Below, in pieces: positions 1-5,456 of a stretch of DNA of 6,281 nucleotides; within the stretch, counting starts at the first letter, position 1; the number at the start of each line of letters is the position of its first letter. Below the pieces are notes generated by a model, which had not been told where the DNA came from, made no database searches, and worked only from the letters and a program-made list of their open reading frames with translations. Both the position numbers and the translations under genes were made by a program. This stretch comes from Globobulimina sp. (taxonomy: Eukaryota; Foraminifera; Rotaliida), in contig PIVH01000322.1 in assembly GCA_003354225.1 (NCBI GenBank), forward strand, positions 1 to 6,281, in the 5' to 3' direction.

Positions 1-257
1 GCCCCCTCGGCCAAAAACTGTGTTTTCGGAAACACGTTTCTTGTCTCGAAAAAACAAATTGAATAATATACTAATACTTGTGTTTGTTATTGTTATTGTT
101 CGTTTTTATGAAAAGCACCAAATGTAGTTTGTTTTTGTTGTATATCGCAAGAATTATTTTTGTACAGCCACCCGTATGACTGTTGATTTATGAATACTGT
201 CATTTGCTTTGTTCAAAAAAATAAGTTTTCTTTGTAAAAGTTTTTTAATATTCAACC
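1..257. other. upstream intergenic region, no gene seen
   Basis: This is AT-rich non-coding sequence ahead of the ETHE1 start codon. No frame is convincingly coding; the minus-strand open frame across 154-387 is an accident opposite the ETHE1 first exon. It must contain the promoter and 5' leader of the dioxygenase gene, but I see no clear TATA box or initiator. An in-frame stop at 246-248 just before the ATG supports 258 as the translation start. A perfect 6-bp stem with a 4-base TCGG loop lies at 20-35. Confidence 0.6.
20..35. repeat. small perfect hairpin
   Basis: GTGTTT and AAACAC are exact complements separated by a TCGG loop. It is the only compact perfect hairpin I noticed upstream of the first gene. 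Its role is unknown; it could be chance or the 3'-end region of a gene to the left. Confidence 0.35.
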
Positions 258-1111
258 ATGGCTCTGAGAACACAACACATTTTCCGACAATTATATTCAG
301 CAACAAGTAGCACATATAGCTATTTGATTGGATGTAGTGTGACACGCAAAGCTTTATTGATTGATGGTGTTTTGGAAGAAGCAGCACGAGATATTCAACT
401 AATCACTGAATTAAACTTAGATTTAGAATATTCTGTAAATACGCAGTAAGTAAAGTTATAATAATTTATAAATATTTGACAGATAACATAACATAAACAT
501 TATATTAAACATATAATATTTTAGTATGCATGCTGACCATGTTCGATCATGTGAAGAATTAAAAAAAGCGTTCCCGCGTTTGAAATCAGTTCAAGGTGAT
601 CGAGTGGCAAACTCTGACATATTAATATCTGATAAGGATGTGATTAAATGTGGTCACAATGTTAAACTTTCCTGTCTTTCTACTCCGGGACATACGCCCG
701 GATGTTTTAGTTTCTTTTTAAACGATGAAAATGACCCAATGGTATTTACCGGCGATGCTATATTAATTAGAAAATGTGGAAGAACAGATTTTCAAGAAGG
801 AAGTGCTTATGATTTATATGACTCAATACAAATATTATACGGTTTACCTGATGCTACGCTTGTATTCCCTGGGCATGTATGTCTATATTCGTTTGCAATA
901 TGTACTTGTTTGTATTGTATTATATATATATATATATTGATAGGATTATGTTGGATTGACACAAAGTACCATTGAAGAAGAGAAACTATATAATGTTAGA
1001 TGTTCAAAAGCAACCACACGGGAACAATTTATTGAAACTATGAACCATTTGATATTGAATCCACCGAAAAACATTGAATATAATGTTGCCCAAAATAGAA
1101 AACATGGATAA
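258..1111 (+). CDS. ETHE1: persulfide dioxygenase ETHE1 (metallo-beta-lactamase fold), three exons
   Basis: The predicted product has 235 residues, a normal length for ETHE1. Exons are 258-445, 525-876 and 944-1111; the introns (446-524, 67-base 877-943) begin GTAAGT and GTATGT and end AG, and the phases join exactly. The family oxidises glutathione persulfide to sulfite and glutathione in the mitochondrial matrix, the second step of sulfide detoxification, using a single Fe(II). The motif HMHADH lies at residues 63-68. The three iron ligands known from human ETHE1 (H79, H135, D154) align with H63, H119 (in TPGHTPG) and D140 (in FTGDA). R149 in CGRTDF aligns with human R163, and D181 follows the GH of FPGH. 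The start has an in-frame stop just upstream and an ACCATGG context. The N-terminus (MALRTQHIFRQLYS) is basic with no acidic residue but very short, so mitochondrial import is plausible, not shown. There is no fused rhodanese domain. The family call is very secure. Confidence 0.95.
446..524 (+). other. ETHE1 intron 1
   Basis: A 79-base GT-AG intron with a consensus GTAAGT donor. It interrupts the codon of H63, the first iron ligand, so exon 1 ends in CA and exon 2 supplies T. Without splicing the frame stops at 447-449. Confidence 0.93.
877..943 (+). other. ETHE1 intron 2, with (TA)n run
   Basis: A 67-base GT-AG intron with a GTATGT donor, placed directly after the FPGH motif in phase 0. It contains a pure (TA) run of about 8.5 units at 921-937, next to the acceptor ATAG. 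The (TA) tract is a likely site of length variation. Splicing here restores the GH-DY motif expected of ETHE1. Confidence 0.92.
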
Positions 1112-1132
1112 TTAAATTAAATCAAATGAAAA

Positions 1133-1138
1133 AATAAA
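1133..1138 (+). terminator. candidate poly(A) signal of ETHE1 gene
   Basis: A canonical AATAAA hexamer lies 22 bases after the ETHE1 stop codon, followed by T-rich and GT-rich sequence (around 1170-1195) that resembles a downstream element. The position suits cleavage and polyadenylation of this transcript. Confidence 0.6.
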
Positions 1139-1611
1139 ACTGCATTTTCTCATAACACTGTTATTGCATATCACTCTGGTTTTGTTTGTTTTATTTTCAT
1201 AATCATCTGTTTGTCGATCGATCGATTCCAGCAAACGCACTGCTATTCACTAGTAAATAAAACAGATTCATAGAAAAATAACAGATCCGATTGCTGAATC
1301 ACTTATATTTTAATTTTTTAATTTCATGATCAACCATTTTGATAATCAGCAGTACTGCAGCGAGGATAATATATACAAAACTGAAAGAAAAGGCACTGTT
1401 ACAAAAAAAATGCATTAACTATAATTTTGAGATGTTTATGATGTTCGCGACTCTCTGGAATGTCTTATTCCATTCTTTGGTAAAAAATATATTTCCATTT
1501 AATTTGATGTTAACACAGGATTTAATATAATAATTATTATAATCGCACGACATAATACATTTTGTAGATGCCATTAACTAGAGCTGAACTGTACATAATA
1601 CCAATAATTAA
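1139..1611. other. intergenic region, no gene seen
   Basis: AT-rich sequence of roughly 30% GC. Plus-strand open frames at 1339-1530 (63 codons) and 1568-1693 (41 codons) show no recognisable motif, no neighbouring exon that extends them and no distinctive codon usage, so I do not call them. The only structured element is a self-complementary (TCGA)3 at 1214-1225. Confidence 0.55.
1214..1225. repeat. (TCGA)3 palindromic tandem repeat
   Basis: Three exact copies of TCGA make a 12-base perfect palindrome in an otherwise AT-rich spacer. It could be a protein-binding palindrome or a chance microsatellite; nothing else in the window repeats it. Confidence 0.4.
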
Positions 1612-1900
1612 TTACCAAAATGGCATATCCCAATCAGATGGTACTATACAATTAACATTTGATGCTGATTTTGGATATTTATTAGAATCGTAGATCCAAC
1701 ACTCATAATTTTACCATATTATCCAATGTATATTGTCCATCAAAATGAGGACATTTATAGGTTCGTTTCCCATATCCATATCCAATACAAGTAATATGAT
1801 ATCCGTCTTAATACATAATCACAAATTTGATAAAATATGAATTAGGATATGTTAAATTCCATCCATTAGTTAATCCATTGAGTTTATTGTTTTTCTTTCC
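1612..1900 (-). pseudogene. possible decayed coding segment, cysteine- and tryptophan-bearing
   Basis: On the minus strand, 1900 down to 1612 reads as about 96 codons broken by one in-frame TAA (1810-1808) and one frame shift in an AAAA run near 1712, ending in TAA at 1614-1612. The conceptual product has four spaced cysteines (in HITCIGYG, RTYKCPHF, YECWIYD and NVNCIVP) plus aromatic clusters such as NGWNLTYP and SDWDMPFW, more protein-like than the flanks. The cysteine spacing recalls a small secreted or extracellular domain, but I do not recognise the family. A real gene with small introns, or pure chance in AT-rich DNA, are alternatives. Nothing extends it clearly on either side. Confidence 0.35.
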
Positions 1901-1906
1901 TTACAG
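1885..1906 (+). promoter_or_regulatory. strong splice-acceptor-like tract ahead of the bHLH gene
   Basis: A long pyrimidine tract ending TTTCTTTCCTTACAG looks like a textbook 3' splice site. No upstream coding exon joins it sensibly, so it may be the end of an intron in the 5' leader of the bHLH gene that starts at 2017. A second CAG at 1941-1943 is weaker. There is no direct evidence of use. Confidence 0.35.
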
Positions 1907-2016
1907 CTGCATTTTGTCGGTATTTTGAAATATAATTTCGCAGATTCGGCTTTTATAATCGGCTTAATTTAATTCTCAATCATTTGTCAACTGTTTTTTA
2001 TCTGACAAGGCATAGA

Positions 2017-2324
2017 ATGTCCACTCACCGCCAACGTCGCCCAGAAACCCCACAACAAAGAGATAAACGGAATTGCAGAGCAACTAAGTTGAGTCGAACT
2101 TGTTCTATATTTGTATACAAAGTGCATCTGTGTTATGTACAAACAGAGGTAGAAAGAATTTAGCCGCTCATTTTGAAGATTTATTGGACGCGTTGGGTGT
2201 CGATGATCGCAAACATAAATCAGTCCCACCAAGAAATGAAATATTACTGATGGCCATTCGACGACTGCACGAACTCAAACATCATATTCAGGATCTTGAC
2301 ACTCTACAAAGCAGCAACAAGTAA
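2017..2324 (+). CDS. small atypical basic helix-loop-helix protein, two exons
   Basis: Exons 2017-2087 and 2147-2324 joined across a 59-base intron (GTTGAG donor, AAACAG acceptor) give 82 residues. The N-terminus (residues 1-24) is arginine/lysine-rich. Then come helix 1 with the hydrophobic pattern L..HF..LL.AL, a loop rich in D, K and P, and helix 2 reading EILLMAIRRLHEL, which matches the bHLH second helix (IL..A..YI..L). Such proteins dimerise through the two helices and bind DNA in the nucleus through the basic region. Counting back from the helix-1 phenylalanine, the conserved Asn and one Arg are kept. The glutamate that contacts the CA of the E-box is Ala, so normal E-box binding is doubtful. 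The whole protein is little more than the domain. An alternative end splices from 2321 (GTAATT) to 2429 and stops at 2553-2555, adding a low-complexity tail. The alternative acceptor at 2152 is in the same phase and would remove GR. Confidence 0.6.
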
Positions 2325-2418
2325 TTCCAAACACATTTGTTTTTTATTTAAATTTACACTCTTTCACTCTTTGCCTAATTCTTGTTCTATGAGATTATTA
2401 AATAATGATCGCTATTCT

Positions 2419-2508
2419 TTAAATGCAGAAGAAGTCAAACATTGTTGGTCGATCTATTTTGGTGTCGGTATTATTATTCTCATTTGATTCAATATTGGCA
2501 GTGTCCAT
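2419..2508 (-). pseudogene. inverted fragment related to the Tudor/oxidase gene
   Basis: The minus strand from the ATG at 2508-2506 to the TAA at 2421-2419 encodes 29 residues containing TANIESNENN. The oxidase gene about 600 bases away encodes TANIEPNENN in its linker. Codons differ at silent and replacement sites, so this is a diverged duplicate rather than an assembly artefact. It is probably a relic of a paralogue, a rearranged piece of the same gene family. A functional micropeptide cannot be excluded but nothing supports one. Confidence 0.45.
2469..2504 (+). repeat. inverted repeat, left arm
   Basis: These 36 bases are the reverse complement of 3081-3116 with 4 mismatches; the core CAATATTGGCAGTGT is nearly identical. 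Similarity continues a little farther with a small indel. The right arm is coding sequence of the oxidase gene, so the two arms could pair in a long transcript that spans both. Confidence 0.8.
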
Positions 2509-2583
2509 TTTGTTTTTTTTTTCTTGTAAAGAAAAAAAGAAAGATGTTTTTTTAAGTGTACATATTAAAACACCCAAACTACC

Positions 2584-5456
2584 ATGTCTTCGCAACAAAT
2601 CAAAGTGGAGGAATTCGTAAAATTATCACGCGATGTCATCGGAACTACACATCCTATTATGATCCGATACCATCGAGTATGTTGTTACATAACGCCTATG
2701 CCTCTGCGCATGCAAATATTATGAAATAATAAAAAAATAAAAACAAAAATTAAAGTTCCAAGATGATTACCGAGATGAACCATTGCCCATTGGATCATAT
2801 TGTTACATTGTATTTAATGATAAACGGCATGAACCATATCTTGTTTCTGCCATCATACGAAAAGTGGACAAAAAACACATGCAATACACGCTCCAACGTA
2901 CCAATGACAATCAAATCGAAACCTACCGCTGGCATCAAATTGTTGTCACTTACAATAAAGACCTTCATTGCGTAAATATTGAACAGCATAAACAATCCAT
3001 TCACGCCTCCAAAATAATAAAAATAAAATCACCCAAAAATAATAAAAACAAACGCAAAAGAAAAAGGGACGAAAATGAAAACACTGCCAATATCGAACCA
3101 AATGAGAACAATAAAAGAAGAAAATTGAATGATTTGAGTGCTGAGAGCACGCACAATCGACCGGATCGTGGTTTGTTGAGCATCGCGCAGCCTTATTTTC
3201 CAATTGTTAAGTTTTGTTTTGATGCATTGCAAAACAACAAATTAAATGCATAAATATTTTATAGCCTCATCCGTATTTTCGACAAAATGCGTTATTAAAA
3301 TGGAAAGGAAACGATTACCGCGAATATCAGGATAGGAAAGAGCCAAATTTATTGAATCCAGTCAATGATTGGGAGGTTGGACGCATTGTCGATTTTGATG
3401 TCGAGAAAGACATTGTTTACATTCAAAACACATATCGATGCGGCACAAAAGACGAAGAGGATAAGGAGTTGTTACAAGTGAATTGGACACAATTCGCAAA
3501 GAAAACGTGTGCGCAATTTATAGAGCATTTATATCTATTTCAACTCAAACAACCTGTGTATTATTGGTGGGACAGACCAGGTACATTTTCTTTATATTTC
3601 TATATCCAATTCCCTCAAAAATGTACTTTTTTCAGGCTGTGGTTCAGTGTGCAACGACACAGTGCAATCCTTGGATTACGGCGCCGACAACGACCTACTA
3701 TACGGCATCACGGGTGGCACCAAAAAGAAACTCAAATGCTACAACGAAGAGAACCTAAAATGGGTCCACAAAGACGGCCTGTTCCAAACCACCGCGCGCA
3801 ACAAAACCTTAATGAGCAAATACATTTCGCGCAGCTACCCCATCGAAGGCGGCTTCTCCTCCCACTCCACCAACAAAGTGAAGAAGCTCTATGACGTCGT
3901 CGTGGTCGGTGCCGGCATGGCGGGTTTGACCACGCGTTGGGCGCTCCATAACACCCACAAGTACACACTAAAAATCTTGGAAGCTCAGGATTACATCGGC
4001 GGGCGCTTAAAACCCCACACTTTCCCGGCCAAAACCGTCTGCGATCCCAATAAGAACACGTATAACGTACCGGAACTATCGGTGGAATTAGGCGCTGCCT
4101 TCCTCAGTGGCTCTGGCAAAGACAACCGATTTTGGACGTGGCTGCAACGAAAACAGCGGCATATATGTACGGATTGGGGCGGCTATAATAACGGTTGGTG
4201 GAATGGAGAGAGTTTCATAGACTCACAACTCGGCGCCTTTGTGTCGCCGATTATTATCGAACGGATTAAGAATATATGCGACGATATACAGATATTATGC
4301 TGTAAGCTGTTAATGCCTCTGTGCGATATGTCTGTGGTGGCTGGTTTGCAGTATTTGGGCGTGCGGATACCGAGCGAGCAGTTGTTCGGAAAGGAAGATG
4401 TGGCGAATCGCGGCGAAGTGGAGAGGTATTTCTATGATGTTTATGAGAAGTACAAGATACTGAGCGCGAATTGGGTCGGCCCGCAAGGATTATGGCAGCA
4501 GCAACAGACGGTGGAATTACAGAATTTGGATTTTGAGGCTTTGTATCGGTTTTTGAAGGCCGTGTTTAAGAGCAATAAGCGAGGGAAGAAGTGGTTGGTG
4601 GCGACGGAGAAATTGATAATGGATTATTACGGCGATAAGACCAATATAAAGACGCAGAATTTCGATGTGTACGCCGAGCAGAAGCAATATGAGGAGGAGC
4701 AGATGGATTTTAATAATGACACTGTTGTGGTTATCAATGGCAAGCAAGAGAATGATGCGGATGGTGCGGAAGATTCAGAAGCTACGGAATCGGAAAATGA
4801 TCACTCTGTCACATTGAGTCCGTTGTTGTCGCCTATAAAAATACCCAATAACCCAATCAATTGGGAATCAAAAGGTATGTCATTCAGTTTTGTGACTTTT
4901 GTCCCATTTATATCCAATTTATATACGGTTCTGAAATGTTTCCCAACCAAAACGTTTTCGGAATTTTTTCAGAAGCGTTTTTCAGATTTTTTCCATGTAC
5001 AAACGTAACATTTTTCAATTACATTTTTTAGTGTCGCCACATGTGAATTGGGCAGAGATTGTGAAATATGATGTGTCTGACTATCACGGCGCAGCGTATC
5101 ATTATAAGTTTGGATTTCGTGATGTTTTGGTTCGAGATATCATCCATCCGCCGCATGAAGAAGAAGCGTCGGAATTTGAGAAAACCACTGGACTGTCCTC
5201 GATGGAATATGAGCGGTTTAAAAACGCATTGCAACATTTGGCGGATTGTAATATATTTTCTTATCATTTATTTTTTTTACGATGCGATGCAAAATGGAGA
5301 CACCATCCAAAAGCACAACAATTACTGGATCGATTTAAGGACGATTTAGAATTATTTGATACCGCCATTGAGGATTTTCAAAAGATTCTAAGCGGAAAAG
5401 TATTGGATGAAAATATTCATAAACCACAGGTTTATCACACAAATAGGAAAACGAAA
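2584..5456 (+). CDS. Tudor-like/basic/Tudor-like protein with flavin amine-oxidase N-terminal domain (LSD1/KDM1-like), 3' end unresolved
   Basis: Proposed exons: 2584-2676, 2756-3205, 3265-3580, 3636-4874, and 5032 onward; all phases join. Exon 3265-3580 has no in-frame ATG, so it must be spliced to something upstream, which supports one gene from 2584. Residues about 35-95 (PIGSYCYIVF...RWHQIVV) look like a Tudor-type barrel. Residues about 112-140 carry KNKRKRKR and KRRK, a bipartite nuclear-localisation pattern. Residues about 200-255 (WEVGRIVDFDVEKDIVYI...NWTQF) look like a second barrel of similar pattern. Around 372-410 is a clear FAD-binding Rossmann motif: VVVVGAGMAGL, acidic E402 at the end of the second strand, then IGGR; later VELGAAF matches the ELG motif of amine oxidases. 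This family oxidises amines with FAD, and KDM1 members demethylate histone lysines. An acidic insertion (EDSEATESEND) follows at about 4770-4800. The C-terminal FAD/substrate half and its catalytic lysine are not visible. The frame runs on into a membrane protein; see that entry. The FAD domain is secure, Tudor is moderate, histone substrate is inference. Confidence 0.65.
2677..2755 (+). other. intron 1 of Tudor/oxidase gene
   Basis: A 79-base intron with GTATGT donor and acceptor AAATTAAAG. This acceptor, rather than the AG at 2761-2762, keeps phase 0 and gives HR-FQDDYRDE across the junction. The weak, A-rich acceptor is the least certain part. Confidence 0.65.
3081..3116 (-). repeat. inverted repeat, right arm (inside coding exon)
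   Basis: Partner of 2469-2504, with 32 of 36 bases complementary. It lies within exon 2 of the Tudor/oxidase gene and encodes the linker residues around TANIEPNENN, between the basic clusters KRKRKR and KRRK. Confidence 0.8.
3206..3264 (+). other. intron 2 of Tudor/oxidase gene
   Basis: A 59-base phase-0 intron, GTTAAG to TTTTATAG. If it is not removed the frame stops at 3251-3253. The downstream exon has a stop (3262-3264) immediately before its first sense codon and lacks any ATG, so it needs this or a similar junction. The GTTAAG donor resembles the GTTGAG donor of the bHLH intron. Confidence 0.65.
3581..3635 (+). other. intron 3 of Tudor/oxidase gene
   Basis: A 55-base phase-1 intron with GTACAT donor and acceptor CTTTTTTCAG. 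It joins WWDRPG to CGSVCNDT. The pyrimidine-rich acceptor and the sharp rise in GC content just after it support the boundary. Confidence 0.8.
4875..5031 (+). other. intron 4 of Tudor/oxidase gene
   Basis: A 157-base phase-1 intron, GTATGT to TTTTTTAG, the longest here. It holds two earlier good acceptors, TTTTTTCAG ending at 4972 and TTTTTCAG ending at 4985; use of either leads to a stop codon (5029-5031 or 5006-5008). Only the acceptor at 5031 keeps the frame open. Confidence 0.75.

Larger units (their letters stand above)
2325..2583. other. short spacer between bHLH and oxidase genes
   Basis: It carries the 3' region of the bHLH gene and the leader of the next gene. It contains an inverted diverged copy of part of that next gene (2469-2504). 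On the minus strand a T-rich tract ending CTTTACAAG just precedes that copy and resembles a splice acceptor. Plus-strand frames across this stretch are hydrophobic only because of T-rich sequence; I do not call a gene. Confidence 0.5.

Noticed and set aside
1339-1530. 63-codon plus-strand open frame
   Set aside because: No motif, no adjoining exon, ordinary AT-rich composition; such lengths occur by chance here.
1568-1693. 41-codon plus-strand open frame starting ATGCCATTAACT
   Set aside because: Short, unrecognised and opposite the minus-strand candidate relic, which reads more like protein; neither is certain.
1681-1810. In-frame TAA and TGA as sense codons of a variant genetic code
   Set aside because: ETHE1 ends at a normal TAA at the expected length, and the spliced exons elsewhere avoid all three stop codons, so the standard code is adequate.
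2423-2620. 65-codon plus-strand frame resembling a membrane segment
   Set aside because: T-rich spacer translated; it overlaps the start of the next gene, and its minus strand carries the better-supported inverted fragment.
2946-3232. Overlapping minus-strand open frames rich in Phe and Leu
   Set aside because: They are antisense to the Lys/Asn-rich linker (AAA/AAT codons read as TTT/ATT), so hydrophobicity is automatic.
3352-3894. 180-codon plus-strand open frame continuing through the 3581-3635 intron
   Set aside because: The first part is the true exon. After 3580 the frame gives low-quality Arg/Gln/His-rich sequence, while the other frame gives the FAD-binding motif; the length is an effect of high GC.
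3732-3968. 78-codon minus-strand open frame, Cys/Arg/Trp-rich
   Set aside because: Lies opposite the GC-rich FAD exon; composition is that of an antisense shadow and no motif is present.
5400-5429. Apparent tiny intron GTATTGG...CCACAG
   Set aside because: About 30 bases is shorter than any other intron in the window, and removal gives no better protein.
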